DNA from: Phylloscopus collybita
Lineage: Eukaryota; Chordata; Aves; Passeriformes; Phylloscopidae
Length of the DNA stretch: 64,000 bases
Assembly: GCA_027886175.1 (NCBI GenBank)
Contig: JAJNNQ010000006.1
Location: 6,820,001-6,884,000 of the forward strand
Reading direction: 5' to 3'
Below, piece by piece: positions 1 through 14,015 of the stretch. Each line of letters begins with the position of its first letter. Position 1 is the first letter of the stretch. The position numbers and the translations under genes were made by a program. The notes under the pieces were generated by a model, which was given only the letters and a program-made list of their open reading frames with translations, was not told the origin of the DNA and did no database searches.

Positions 1-637
1 AAATTGTCACAGGAATTAGTCAAAAACCTGTAAATATAACTAAATAATGTATAATATCTAAAACATGGCTTAGAAATATATTCCTGTACTGTTAAGTAAC
101 TTAAATCTACTCAATTATCTCCATTTTTATATGAAAATGGATTTTTATATAAAAATAAATCTTTATAAATTTTGTTTTTTTCTCTCTGATTCCATGACAG
201 AACTGAAACAACAGGAAAACTCTGTGTAAAAGAAATGAAGGTTTGGTATCTCAAGTTTATCCAAACATAGCACAACAAAAATTTCATTATCTGAATCTAT
301 AATTAACCAACAGAATAAATTCCACTTAAGATTGAAGGCAAACTTTTGAAAATGTTGCAAAATTAATTAGCTTGCAAGAGTTTATCTGTTGAAAGTTGTC
401 CTACCTCAAACTCTGTTTTTTCTTACTTGGGTGAGTTAGACAAGTGAAAATTACAGAAATAAAACATGATTTAATATTCACTGGAAGATGAGCCTGCATT
501 TGGAAATCTAAAATCAGATTGCATTTGATAAGGTTAAGGTTTGAGGATGCAAGACACAGCTATTAAGCATTTTTGTCCTCTAAAATGTAATTTCAGATAA
601 TTTTTCCTTTTTTTCATTTTTGGTAAAGACACTTTTT

Positions 638-639
<2 letters not shown>

Positions 640-683
<44 letters not shown>

Positions 684-714
684 TGGTGGTGGTGGTGGTG
701 GTGGTGTTGTTGTA
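640..714. repeat. T43 homopolymer followed by (GTG)n
   Basis: An uninterrupted run of 43 T (640-682) is followed directly by about eight GTG units decaying into GTT (683-714). An open frame on the minus strand across this tract gives poly-Lys and poly-Thr and is an artefact of the repeat. The T run could be the poly-A tail of a minus-strand retrocopy, but no retrocopy body is recognisable to its right. Confidence 0.95.
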
Positions 715-1430
715 GCATGCTAACCTACAAGTGAATTTATGGAAAATACAAATACTTCCCCAAAAATGTCTTTCAGAAGCCAGTAGTGAAAGCACAAGAT
801 CTTCCTTCTTCAGTCCTCTACTTCTTCTGCTGGAATGATCTTGCAGGGAGAAATAAATTTTGAGGAAAATACTCCACAGTGGCTTCAATTGGGAAAAAAA
901 ATTCTAAGTGAAGATAGTCCAGGGATAACCTCTAGTTAAAATCACTGCATTTAGTTACTCTTCATGAAAAATTCTTCCAAATATCTCCAGCAAAGGATGA
1001 CCTTTAACCACCTCAGCAGGACTTCAACAATGAAAAAGTATGCTGCAGGACCTTTTTTTTATTATCATTTAGATATTTCTTAAAGTAATGTAAGCTGCTG
1101 GATAAAAAAAAATATGCACAATAGAAGCGTGTATTCCCTTCAGTTTATTTTACCATTCTGGTGATGTGCCTTTCAGCACAGATACTGGTTTCATAGTTCA
1201 CCTTTCACATCTATTTCACGTAGTCTTCACCCCAGCTTAGAGTATTTTCATTCAAGTTTTGACCTGACCTGAACCCTTTGAACTTGTATGATCTCACTAT
1301 CAGAGCATAAGAAATTTTTTTTTTTGAAACTGTAATAAGGAATTCAGTTTCATTTATGTGCTATAGATTTTTTGTTTAGCTTCCATTTCCTTTTCTGCCC
1401 CTTGCTTGAATGCCACATCGTGATAAAAAT

Positions 1431-1492
1431 GCAGTCATAAGTCAAAATCAGACCATAAAAAATGCACTCATAAGTCAAAAACAGGACATAAG
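1431..1492. repeat. 33-bp imperfect tandem duplication
   Basis: Two adjacent units begin at 1431 and 1464. Each starts with GCAGTCATAAGTCAAAA or GCACTCATAAGTCAAAA and continues with a similar CAGRCCATAA-like part. Period is 33 bp and only a few positions differ. No function is evident. Confidence 0.8.
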
Positions 1493-2611
1493 CTCCTAGA
1501 GCATTAGAAGATTATGTATTATGAAAACTTTATGCTGTTTATGTCAGAGAAAGTAGGACTGTATTATAATTCATACATATTGCACGTTCCATCTGTTAGT
1601 TATCTGCTATTGTTTAATTGATGAGTCTAAGGGGTTAACTCAAGCAGAAGCTGACAGCATATACTGGGAGACAATGAGTTGACAGCAGCTGTTCCAGCAA
1701 ATACCTGAGACAATGCAGAAAGTTAAATGCTTTGAAGTCTATCCCTGCCCTCCTGCTGAGCTGTCAAACTGGTTTGATCAAGCTCCAGTCACAGGTGCAA
1801 ACAGAAAGATTTTCATTAACTTTGTAAAGGGGCATACTTTCTAAAGCTGGACTCAAACCTTAACTGAAAGCAAACTTCCACACCTGAGATCTTCAGATAA
1901 TTTTGGCCTGTGTTCAAGTGTTCAAGAGTTCAAGTAAGGCAGACATGCAATAAATCTTTTATTGCTTTTCCTTTTATTATATTAGTTACTTTTAGTTATT
2001 ATTCCCATTTTAAATTCAAGCTATATTTTATTTGGCAAAGGCTGTTTCAAATCACTGTATTAACCAATTCATTATTGCTTTGAGAAAGCTTATAGGCCCA
2101 AAGTCCATTTAGATCTACTCATTAATCACACAAAGCTCAGTAAAAGGATTACAGATAAAAGATAAAAATACACATACGTATAAAAAGATAACATGCAGTT
2201 CTCCTGTCAAACAGGTCTTAACTCAGAGGTCAAAAATACAAGTAGATCTGATGTCTTAATAAGAATGACCTACATGTGAATAATGAGACAGGGAATTATG
2301 ACATTGAATAGAGGAATATTTTTCTAGCTAGTGTGGAAACTGAGAACAGACATACTTGCGTATCAAGTACACATCCAGAGAAAGAAAATGTCAAACACTA
2401 GGAGACCCCTATATTAAGACTCCTTACCACATCAAAACATGGTTAAAATGTTATGAGTAGTTTTATTATAGAAAATAAAAATCTCTGCTGTTGAAGCATT
2501 TTTAAAATATGCCTGTAGTTCTCAGAGACCTGCTTGCTTAGCAATTTTTAGTGTTTAATAATGTAACACAGAGTTTACGAATATGTGGTTTGGTGTGGCT
2601 TTTCTTCTCTC

Positions 2612-2634
2612 ATTCAACCCTGAGAGGGTTGAAT
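2612..2634. repeat. Perfect 10-bp hairpin plus adjacent 20-bp-period duplication
   Basis: ATTCAACCCT (2612-2621) and AGGGTTGAAT (2625-2634) are exact reverse complements with a 3-base loop. The right arm runs into GAATCTATTTGGTGA, which recurs 20 bp later (2631 and 2651). This is probably a local duplication event; no gene context. Confidence 0.8.
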
Positions 2635-5600
2635 CTATTTGGTGAGGGCAGAATCTATTTGGTGACAGTGGGATTCATCTAACCAAAATCAGACATCTAA
2701 AGTAGAAATGTTTATGTCTGAAGTAATCATTCCAGACTTCTTTTACCATTAATAGTAAAAACAACAACAACAAAAAGTCTCATTTGTACAGTAGGATTTA
2801 TACTTGTAAGGCATATTTTATTTTATTCTAACATAGCTATGTAAAATAGGAGAGAAAAAATGAGTTATTGCTCAAGACAGCTTCCAGTTACTGTGGAGTT
2901 CAATGACAGATACAAAAAAATTAGCATGGTGAAGTCAGGAGAGCTGCAAACTGCTAAAATCTGTGTAAAAGACTTAAAAAGCTTTTCAAGGTCCTAAGAG
3001 GCTCTGTCTATGAAGGGAAATTATAAAGCCACCATGTGCCAGCCTATTGCAGTCAGAGACCTGGGATCTCTGTCAGATCTCTCAAATACCATCTTAGGTT
3101 TTCAGACTAATTCAAAACAATACCTGGGCCCTGAGCATCCCTACCTGGTCAGATTTTCAGTCTTACCAGAAACAGGCTTTCCTCCTATTTGCTTGCTAGC
3201 CCAACTTGAAATTTGCTACTGACATGCATTTGTACATACATTGGGTTAAATCCAGTAGGGGAAAAATTCATGCTCTGGTCCCTCCAGTAGCTGGGCCATA
3301 AGCTTTGCACCTCTCACAAATGAGATAAATTACACAGAAAGATACTTAAGAAAAAGCATTTAATGAGAAAATAGGATAGATCACAGTTATCAGATCCAGG
3401 GCTCATTCATGCAAGCATGCTGACTAGTGCCTGCTCACTTTTGACTGGATGCTTATATCCTTCTTCCTCCCTTAATCCTACTTCCTCCCTAATCTGCCCT
3501 TATTCTCCCTTTACCCAGCTCTGCTCCTCCCAGAAACAGGTTTTGCACACTTTTGGCTGCTTTTTTTTTGAAACGGAAAATAGAGATGGACAAGAAGTAA
3601 ATTCTGCCATAAACTTCTTCATATTTATTTCCTTTAGACCTAATAATCTGATTTTGGTTCATTCTCAGATGTCATGCTCACATGTAATTTAGAACTGAGA
3701 GCAAAGTCTACACAATCAGCAAGCAACGCATAGGTCAGAAAAAGCAGTCTGGTGCTGATAGGCAGCCCAAAGTGGGTCACTGTAAAAGAGGTGTCACCAA
3801 CAAAAAAAGCAAGCTGTAATTGGAATGGAATAAATAGTTTCTAAAATAAAATCAGCTTTTGCTATTACTCTTGTAATAGCAAAATTGTATTGTTTGGATA
3901 GACATATTTTTTGGATGTTGCACCCATTATTGTTTTTTAGTAATGCCAAATAATCTCTACAAAACTTCTTTTGTTTGGACTCCTATTTTTTTTTTCTGTT
4001 GAGCATTGTTTTTAGATCATCTTACATGTTTGAGGGGGTTTTGACTTCATGACAAAACAACAAGTTATTTAGAAGGTAAGTGGAAGGAATTTGTGAGCCA
4101 TAATTTCAAAAACACCCCTCTTACATTTTCTCATTCCCACTAGCCAGTCCAGACCTGAATGCTTAATTCAGGCTTTGTTTTGTGAATGCTCATCATTCAG
4201 TTTACTGTGGGTAAGATGACCTGTGGGTTCTGGGCAAATTTTGATTCAGTCCTAAAGGCCTGCTTGATGAGAATCTTGCTTTTGGACTAAAGCAGTATAA
4301 ACATAAGACTGAATGACAGAAAAACCGTCACAAAAAAGCGTAGATAGAAAGGAAGCAAATGATGCCACAAAAAGGAAAGAAGTGAAAGGAAGCATCTTAT
4401 GAAAATTAGGAAAATTTCTGGAGAGTTTGTCCCGTTATTCTGACTATTGCCAGCAAGGTAAATTAAACTGATAACACAAAATTCTTCACACCCTTGCAGT
4501 AATCCATATTTATCCAAACTTCTGATTTGATGACAGTATCAGAAAACCAATCCCTGTTTCCGTAAATCTGCCACATGATTTCTTTCTGCAGGAAACATAG
4601 AAGGTTGTTGCCTCAAGAAACTTCTATTTTAGCAACACAAAACATTTGTTCTTGTCCTTTTCTGCAATCTACTGTTCCACAATGATGTCCACAATACATT
4701 CCTATACCCACAGACTATATGCTCAGATCAGAATTAAAGTACTTGCAGAATGAAGTTTCTCTCTCTGTTGTACTAACATACAAGTTATCTCAACCATTTT
4801 ATTTGCAGTCTAAAAATTCACAGTCTATACTCCAGTTAATCTGAAAAAAAAAATTTGGAAATCTGGGATTGGAGAGGAAAGCCTTGATTTTTGAGTAACT
4901 GGTACAGAACTGTTAAATAATTACCTGATTATCTAAGCTAAGCTTACTATCAGTTAAGAAAAAATATGACCAGAAAACTATTGGAAGGTTTTCCAGAACC
5001 CATGCTAATGTAGTTCAGAAACCATTTAAATTACAGGCCCAAACTTAGTTAATTTATGATCATTCCTTCTGGATAAATGTTACCTTTAAATAAGTCTGTA
5101 TTCCCCAGTTCCTTTTTTACTCTTTCTCCTTTACTTTAATATATTAACACAATTAATATTCCCTTTTTTGTGTGCTTTGTTCTTTCAGGTCAGTGCAGGC
5201 TTATGACATATTCTTCATTCCTTTTCTTAAAATATTACCTCCATTATTCTCAAAGCCTTTCTCTACCTCTGTCACCCTCATAGCCTCTTGTATTTTTATG
5301 ATGCTTAATTGTCATATACAAATCTCAGATTGGTTACTTATAGAATGACAATAAAGCTTCCTTTTCTGTATCAGAAATGCATTACTATAGGAACACATTT
5401 TTCATTAATTTTTTTTGAATAGTTACATCTTATCTATGGCTCATAAACATTAGCAAAAATATGCATAACTATTTTCTTCTCTTCTTGTCACAGGTGATGA
5501 ATCCATGTTTTATGTCTTGTTGTCGTTCTTTACATTTATTTTGATCTCATAAACCTCTAATATATAATTGTCAGCATAATCTACAGCCATTATCTTGCCT

Positions 5601-7944
5601 GCTTCTAGTGCTATACAGTTGCAAATCCAATAAGATATGAAGACTAAGGATGGAAGACAAGGCTTCATATATCCTTGGTTTGAAAAGACCAAAAGCTCAT
5701 GTGGATTCCCTGAATTTGTTCACCTACAGGATAAGGGTTTTCCCAACTACCTGGCACTGTTCCTGTCAAAAGTGCAAAAATCTCGAGGAAAGAAAAGAAA
5801 GAAAGCAGTACTTTTCAAAATACTGACTTTGTAAAAAAAATGAACAACACATCACACTGAAGGCTCAAAGAGCTGCTTTGTGTACCAAGAGAGTTTTGCT
5901 TACATGACATTGTACACTCAGTCTCTGAATCAGGGCACACTTAAGTAAACAAATTCAATCAAGTCTTGATGTTTCATATTCAAAAGTCCTTTAATTATTA
6001 AAATTTTTTGGAGAAAATATCACTGTCCAATAAAATTCGTGTCACCTCCAAAAAGCACAGCTTGGCAATTTTGCATATAAAATATTGTACATGGTTTCAT
6101 TTGCAAGCCAAATAAATTACATTTTTTTATTACTTAAGAACTTCTGCTAAAGAACCAGAAAAAAAATCAGTAAGATCAAACCTCTTATGCTTGGTGAGGA
6201 TACTGATATACTTATTTTTTTTTTTCTTTTTTAGATCTGTGGTATGTACCTGCTGAAACAAAAAGACATTCAATTCCTGCTTTTTATATTTCAACAACAT
6301 GAACTTATGTGAAACTGAAATATGATCATTTTAGAATAAAAAAAGAGTAAGTAAAAAGAAATTGATCTTGGGTCACAAAATTTGGACAAGAAATTATGAA
6401 AAAAGTTGGTAAAAAGACGTAATTAAATTGAAAGAAATAATTTTATGCATTCAAATATATTTGAGTGATCATAAGTGAGCAAACTTGAATCATTTAATTG
6501 AAATTGAAGATGGTTTAAAGTCCAATTTAATCCATATTTCATAGATTTGAAAAGCATGGTGAAGCAAAAATTTTACTTGTGAAATCAGACATTTTGCGGT
6601 TAAAGGATACAAAATTTATATTGGTAGTGCTAGAAATTATATTTACAATCTATTGATACACTGTAATACCAGAATTGTATTGTTCATCAAGATTAAGTAA
6701 CATAGAAGGAGATTGGCATACAAACAGTGAAACTTTAATTACTATATTAGCAATATCATCAACTATATATTAATGAGATATTCTCCCATTATCCTTTCAT
6801 AAATTAAAGAAGGAGTTAGCCACTAAAATTTCTGAATTATAAAAGATATTAACTAATTTTCAAAGTATTTTTTATTAATCAGGACAGGAATAAAATCACT
6901 AAGCAAACTGGATAGTTTTTTACTTTTGTCTCAAAAACCTAAACACCTAACTAGGACCCAGTTAAATATATAAGAAATAAGCACCTAAGTTTTAAAACAA
7001 AGTTATATCACGGGAAAGCTTTAAAAAAAAATCTAAATATATTCATTTTTTACAGAAATAATGTGGTTTTGTTCAGTCTTTTTCAGCCCTAAGTTAAAAA
7101 TAAGTATTAAAAATCATTAAAAATCATAAAAAAGTACTATAAGTATTCTTCATCTTTAAGAGGAACTTGATAAACAGCAATTTGGAAATAATCAAATCAT
7201 CTTGTAACAAAAAATTATAGAAAAAATTAAAGGAAGCAGTTGTTGGTGGAAGGCCTATAGATGTTCATTTGAATAAAGATTAAAAAGTGTCTGATATAGT
7301 ATTTCCAACATGATTTTCATGGTTCTGCATGTCTTATCAAACGACAAAATACTTTTTTTCTGGAGAATCTTCACTACAGTATCAAATATAATTCCTAACA
7401 TTTTTAGTCCGCAAAATAAAATATAGCTAGTAACTGATTTTGTAGGCAAAAATGTCTAATACATGGTCAGAAACTAATTAGGAATACATTATTTCTTCCA
7501 GTAGAAGCTCTCTATTGTAGTAATTCAGCTTCCTTTATAATCTGTTTGCTAAATTAAGAGCTGTTAAAATATTTCATACTGAGGTGCCATTACGTAGTTT
7601 ATGTTAATGTAAAAATAAAAATGATTTGCAAGAAAATGGTTTCAAAAGCTTTATAACCTGTATTTAAAAGGATAGTCATTTTTATTGCTTACATCAATTC
7701 TGGAGTTAAGGCACCTACTGCAATTATTTCTATGGTGCGTATCAGTGATACTTCAAACATTGTCACCCAGGTCTCTAAAACATTAAAAAATATTTTGTTT
7801 GTACATTCAGTATCAGGAGTTTTATAATCCTAGCACTCTAAGGTAAAAACATTGAAAAATGCCCTACTTATATTTCCTAACAGGAAATGACGGAGTGATG
7901 AATAATTCCTTAGGGAGCCATGCTGACACAAAATAAAACCGAAT

Positions 7945-8848
7945 TTGGGTGCTGGAGCAGAGATTCCCCTGCAGCCCCAGGTGAAGACCATGATGAGACA
8001 TTCTGTGCCCCTGGAGCCTGTGAACATCCATGGGGGAGCAGAGATCTACCATGAACCCATGGAGGACCCCCACCAGAGTAGGTGGACGTCCAGTGGAGGC
8101 TCTGAGCCCTTGAGAAGCCCATTCTGTAGCAGACTCCTGGCAGGAACTGTGAACCCATGGGGAGAAGAGCCAATGCTGAAGCAGGTTTGATAGCAGGACT
8201 TGAACCCCACATTGGAGCAGCCTTTTCCTGGAGGACTGCACTCCATGGAAGGTATCCACATTGGAGGAGTTTGTGAAGAACTAGTCACCATATAACATGT
8301 TGGAGAAGTTCATGGAGGACTGTGTCCCATGGGAACGACCCCACACTGGAGCGCAGAGTAGGCAAAATGTGAGGAGTTCTGAGGAGGGAGTGGCAGAGAC
8401 AATGTGTGATGAATTGATCACAGCCCCGACTCCTTGTTCCCATGAGCAGCTGGAGGGGAGAACATAGAAAAAAACTACTTAAGTTGAGCACAGGAAGATG
8501 GTGGGGTGGGGGAAGGTGTTTTTAAGATTTGTTTCATTTCTCATTGTCAGACTCTGATTGGTAATAAATGAAGCTTTTAAATCGTGTGGGTTTGTTTGTT
8601 TTTGTTTTTTTTTTTCTTGGGGGGGGGTGGTTTGTTTGGGTTTTTGGTTGTTTTTGTTTTTTGTTTGTTTGTTTTTCCCTTCCCACAAATCTGTTTTGCT
8701 CGTGATGGTAACCAGTGAGTGATCTCTCCCTGTCATTATCTCAACCCACAAGCCTTTTGCTCTATTTTCTCTCCCCTGTCCAAGCTGAGGAGGGGAAAGA
8801 GAGTAACCGAGTGGTTACCTGGGTTCTGGATAGGGTCAACCCACCACA
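7945..8848 (+). mobile_element. Degraded ERVL-like avian LTR, 5'-truncated
   Basis: This segment matches the element at 43642-44689 in order and content. Both have a CTGGAGCA(G/C)AGATTCCCCTGCAG start block, then repeated GGAGCA-type units, then TGATGAATTGATCACA or the like, a U5-like tail, and an end in AACCCACCACA. An AATAAA (8563-8568) sits where the R-region polyadenylation signal is expected. A G/T-rich tract (8586-8679) has expanded inside it. The 5' part, present in the second copy, is absent here. Class (ERVL) is from memory of the consensus. The many open frames on both strands of 7830-8491 are chance frames of this GC-richer repeat. No internal gag, pol or env region is adjacent, so it is a truncated solo LTR. 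Confidence 0.75.
8586..8679. repeat. G/T-rich low-complexity tract
   Basis: Runs of TTTG, TTTTG and a G9 stretch make up this strand-asymmetric tract, inside the LTR at 7945-8848. It likely grew from a T-rich U5 segment of the element. Confidence 0.9.
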
Positions 8849-10762
8849 GACTTCATGGAACTGCTCACGTTCAGCTTGAAAGCTGTAAAGGCATCTCCTC
8901 ACTTTACACCAAAGGTTCCTTCTGTAAACTGGCTGACTGTTTAAAAAACTTGCAGAAAAGCATTATATGCTGACTTTTTTGCCTTCATCTCATATAAACT
9001 GCCCATGCTGCATTTTATGACGATGTCTATATCCATGTTCTTAATAAAGTATTAGAAAGGGAACAAATCATGCTTTTTTTTCTCTACCAGAAAGCACTGT
9101 GCATTGCAACATTACCTCTTAAGATATCCTTTCCTGACTTACAGGTCCTGATCAATTTTAGCACACTGCCAACTGAGTTTTCCAACATCATGGCTTAACT
9201 TCATAAACAGAATACAGATACCATAATTCCCGGCTAAGCATCAGGAGTCCTTCAGTATTTCTATTTAAATATTTACCAACAGAAAGTATGTGCTAAGTCA
9301 AAGTGTATATAAACACCTCTATCTCACTGTTTATACCTTGGCTATTTATTGCCTGGTGGAATTCAGCAGTATTTGAAAAATAAGTCTTCCCTTAGAAATA
9401 TGCAAGTTAACTATTTTTTTCCCCCTAGTTCCCAGATTTTCAACTGAATTACTTGACTTCTGATTAGAATTTGCACAAGAAAACAAAGCAAATTAACAAA
9501 CAAAAAAGCCCATGAGAAACCACACAACCCTACTTACAAAATAAAGGGAAACTGCAAAATATCTAGCTTTTAGACCTCGTGATACTTTTTGAGAAGAAGT
9601 CTAAAGAGTTCCTAAGAACAGGTTTGAATGAAGAAGAAATAACATTAAAATACCCATTTCTTTTTGTAGATATAAGGGATGATGTCTTTGAAATTACTAG
9701 AAATTATAAAAATCTTACTGCTTGTGCCTTCCTGTTCTCTCATCTTGGCATGTTCTTCCCTTAAAAGTTTTGCACCTTTCAGAGTAGCTTTCAAAGTAAA
9801 TATATGATAGATGTCTTTGTCAAAAAAAGCAGCTTGAATTCATGTTCCAGTTATATAGGTCAGCATCCATGGTCCCTGGGTGCCTGGGACCATAAGGGCT
9901 CTCTCAGCAGTCCCAGGGAACAGATTGGTTATATAAACAGCACCAAAGCAGCACACACAGAAAAAGAGAAACCCCGCTGCTTCATTATTTTTCCTGCAGC
10001 TGTATGGGCTGTCTTGTGTCTCGCTTATAGTTTTGTAGGGAGTAATCATATTGAGAACACCTGGGGTGACATGTAATTACAGCATGATTGTGTGGAAAAA
10101 TGTGGGTCTATTCAAATTTCTCAGGGGCTATAGACAGCTGGTTCCTTTTAATTCTTACAACAGCATGTGTTCTGTAACAGCTGGAGATGCGTTTTTCTAT
10201 TCAGCCTCTTTTGATGGATTGATCATGAGGCAGGTGATCAGCAATTTCTAAACTGTAATCCAAACTCTGCCACTAACTTGCCGTTAGCCTTGGGCAAGCT
10301 ACTTAGTGTCCGATCCAGATGAACTATTTAAACACCTAGAAGAATAACCTAGGTAGAATATGGACATTTTTGTTCAGAACTGCAGTTTTGAAATCCATGT
10401 TGATCCTAACCAGCTTCATAAGCATCCCTATACAGAAACCATCCCTATACGTGGGATTTCAGTTTTGTTATAATACTGTCTTAAAGCTCAGGAGATAACT
10501 ATTCTTAGTTTATCTGCAATCTTCAATTCATTTGTCACATTGAAGGATGACCAAAAAAAAAAAAAAAAAAGATTGCTGGACTTGCTGAGATATCAATCTC
10601 ATTGAACTCTCATATTCTTATACTCCAAGCAGAAAAAATTGCTTGAACAATGCCATGATACTATTGGTGACTTTTGAAATATGACTACAAAAGAAAACTG
10701 TTCAGAGCCATTTTTATCCACAATCGTCTGTCTTTTTGCTTGGGGGAACAGAGCTGCGTATC

Positions 10763-10837
10763 TTCCCTTCCCTTCCCTTCCCTTCCCTTCCCTTCCCTTC
10801 CCTTCCCTTCCCTTCCCTTCCCTTCCCTTCCCTTCCC
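10763..10837. repeat. (CCCTT)n pentanucleotide microsatellite
   Basis: About 15 nearly perfect CCCTT units form a pyrimidine-only strand. Two overlapping plus-strand frames here encode Leu-Pro-Phe-Pro-Ser repeats and are not genes. Confidence 0.95.
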
Positions 10838-11917
10838 GCCCACCTCCAATAAAGCAAAGTCATGCCCTATCCATGAGATTATAGGCTTGCTGAAGATAAT
10901 TCTAGATTTTCCAACCCACAGAGCAAGAAAAATTGAATATGATTAGAACTTAATAGTCTTTTCTTTTTAATGAGAATCCCAGATTCTCTTCTTTGACATC
11001 AAAAATTGCATATTTATCTCATTCAATGACTATTTAATATCAAAAGCCTGAATACAGTCATCAAAACTTAGTATATCTTCTTCCCACTGCATGCTTGAAT
11101 CACTTCAGCTATTAAATCACATTATCTTAGGTCTAATAAAGTATTTATTTTTTTTCTAATTTTTGTATGGTGAACAGACTTTATAGAAGGGGAAAATACT
11201 GTCGTCCTGCTCTTCCTCTATTAGGGAAAATGAGAGCTTGAGCTTTTATTGGATAAGGAAGAAAATGATTGGATATTTTTCACCCTGTGTTGTAAAGGAA
11301 GCCCAGGGAATGAGCAACGCAGGCCATAGCTGCTGGTTTATAAGCCTAGCAGTAGAATCCAGAGACCTGTTTCACAAGAATAAATTTGCATGTTATATTC
11401 TTTATTTTCTAAAGAGCAAAGTCATTAGTCCATGTAAACATGCGAAGTGCCATTCAGTTTACACTTACGTGCACATTGCAAAAAAAGAGTTCAGAATAGA
11501 GCTAAGAAAACAAAAGAAGAAAATGAAAAAAAGAAAACAACAAAAAAACCCAAACACTGGAGAAAGAGCAGATGCCTTCCAAAGGCTTCAAATAGTCAAG
11601 TTGCTATATCTTTTTTATGTTATCCTACAGATGTGGCCATTTCAGCAGCATTTTATTCCTAAGTAAGTTAGGATTTAGAAAATTAAGTATCATTATGTTT
11701 ATATTCTTATCATATATTTATATTTATAATCCAGTTTATGTGTTCATGGAATAGAGTACACCAAAATCACAGAAAGAAACAAATCAGTTGTATGTTATAA
11801 CGCCAAAGACATGTTCTGCATGCAATTCAGGTCCAGAGAAAATATTTTAGAAAAAATATTTTTTTAGATGTCAAGAATTTGTTCCCACAACATTTTATGT
11901 CAGACATTTGAATGGCT

Positions 11918-11956
11918 AGCCATTTCTGCCAGCCATTTCTGCCAGCCATTTCTGCC
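11918..11956. repeat. Three tandem 13-bp units
   Basis: AGCCATTTCTGCC is repeated three times head to tail without mismatch. It is a minisatellite seed with no evident function. Confidence 0.9.
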
Positions 11957-14015
11957 TACTACCACTATTTGGAACATGAATTAATCTTAAAGGCACCCCT
12001 ATACATCTACATGTCCTGTCAAACTTTTAAAATATTGTTGCCTTAAGATGAAATAAATATTAGAAAAAGAAGTGTTTGAATGTCATTTAGCAAAAACAGT
12101 TTTGTTCTATTATGAATTTATGTGTCGACATTAAAAAAAAGCCATGTTAGGCATGCCTTAAGAGAAAATAATAATCCATTCTAATATGGAGTGAATTCTA
12201 TTTTGAAGTATTTCTTGCATTGAAACTGTCTTGAACTCTTTCTTTCAATTGCATTTTTTCTGCTTTTCAGAGAGATAAATACTGCCATTTTACTATATAA
12301 ATATCAAAAGAAAAATTTGTCAAAATGGAGAAGTTGACTAAGCAGATAAAATAGTGCGACTTTCTTTACACAAAATGTTATTGAATTTATTGAAAAAACT
12401 GAATGAAAAAATGAGATTTTTTCCCCCTGAATTTCTGAAGTGCTTGCAATTCTATCTTTTCTAGTTAATATCAGAGAGTAAACAGATATCAAAATTCTTG
12501 GGGTTTTAATAATTGTATTTTAACATAATGAATTCATACTATTTATAACTCTTACTGAAAATCATGACCAGTCTTGAACAATATTTCCATGATTTTAATT
12601 TTATAAATATTTGTCTTGTCATTACTTCCAAATCAAAAAACACGATGGGGGCATTGCAGGCAAGATAGAATAGTTGGTGGCCCATAGTAAAATTAGATAA
12701 TGGGGTGTATTTGAGAACCAACAAGATCAGAGCTTTGACCTACTTATTTGCATTGCATACTCCTTCAGTGGACCACAGCGCTGTGTTTATCAGACCTCAG
12801 CTTCCCTTCCCTGCAGGAAGCTGCTCAGTACAGATGTGTACACTGCTAGTGGTCACACTGGCCAAGGCCCATGAGAACACCCTGAAAGTATGGACTTTCA
12901 TGTCTGTCGACATCTCTGATTTCTGGGATCTTTCCTCTAAGTTTGCTTCTTATTTTGGCCTCAAACACCAGGTTTTTCCATTCTTAATAGTCAATGTACA
13001 GAAGCATTATATGTGAACACCTCCCTAACTGGTGGTTTGGGACATAGCAACATTTTTTAATCCAAGTGTACAAGTAGCACAGCCAGCCTCTATCCATTTC
13101 AGCTAGCAAGTATGAGGTTTCTGCTTTAAAATTCAGAGTTTCACTTCTGGACATTCACTCACGCATATACATAATTACTTTCCACATGTTTACATTCACA
13201 ATGTAAGTTACTTCCTTTCCTCCTAGAAGGAGAATTTCTGTCATGTCTTTCAATATTGAATAAAAACATCAAATGGAATACTCCTGAAGCAAAGGTTTGT
13301 ATCTCATTCTTATATGACATTTGAATTTGATTTTTATTAATATTTGCTGTAATACATACTGTTCCCTTTTTGACAACACTACACTAGTTTAGAACTTTTT
13401 TAAATGAAAATATTCATGTCACTTATGAAAGCAGAAACTGGACGTCTATAAAGTTATATTTGAAATTTAATGTTTGGGGATTTTTTTTTAGATGAAACAG
13501 AAATTTGAAGTTGTACCCTACTCTACTATCAAGTGTTGCCAAAGAAACAGCGGGGAGCTCTCTTACTGCCAAGACAAAAAAGGGGAAGATATTCAAATTT
13601 TTGAACAAATGTCTGATTTTTCGGTGTCTATTCAAAGTAAACAGATTCACTAACCTCTTCACATTGCGCATATCTATAAAAATTATTTGCAAGAATAACT
13701 GATATATTTCTTTAGTTATTGAAGAAGAAATTAAACAAAATAATAGTTTTCTTTATATTGCACCATTTTCTAGTCAACATAAATTAAGTTACTTCTTGGG
13801 CTTGAAATCCTGGAGTAGTATAATTCAAGTTTGGAACGGACATCTTTCTTTAGTGCTGCTTTCTGCTCCAAAGCAGAAACAGTTATGAAATCAGACCAGG
13901 TTACTCAGAGCTATATCTAGAAAGGCCTTGAAAACTTCCCAGGATGGATAATGCAAAACTTCTCTGATCTATAGTGCTTAACTGTCCCCATAACTAAAAG
14001 GTTCTTTTTATATTT

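Larger units (their letters stand above)
1..7944. other. Unique AT-rich non-coding DNA
   Basis: No coding exon, RNA gene or recognisable transposon was found here. Open frames are short (under about 100 codons) and show no family motifs. Local structure is limited to the T43/GTG array at 640-714, a 33-bp tandem duplication at 1431-1492 and a hairpin at 2612-2634. A slightly less AT-rich segment at 1620-1960 ends with an AATAAA and could be an old unrecognised element. The rest reads as ordinary intron or intergenic DNA. Confidence 0.7.
8849..14015. other. Unique AT-rich non-coding DNA with microsatellites
   Basis: No gene was recognised. Contents seen are a CCCTT array (10763-10837), an A-run near 10553-10570, a three-copy 13-bp repeat (11918-11956) and a small hairpin at 9869-9893 (ATGGTCCC/GGGACCAT arms). 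The longest frame (11238-11666) opens with TTG, has a Lys-rich low-complexity middle and matches no family I know. Confidence 0.7.

Noticed and set aside
580..888. 102-codon minus-strand frame with poly-Thr and poly-Lys
   Set aside because: It spans the T43/GTG array; no domain outside the repeat.
7830..8491. Several overlapping frames on both strands
   Set aside because: Most of them lie in the first ERVL-like LTR copy, which is GC-richer and therefore poor in stops; none is a recognisable protein.
9804..10076. 90-codon frame near a small hairpin (9869-9893)
   Set aside because: No recognisable protein; the hairpin arms are only 8 bp and the surrounding frame is interrupted on either side.
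11238..11666. 142-codon plus-strand frame
   Set aside because: It opens with TTG, has a low-complexity Lys-rich centre and no family similarity I can see.
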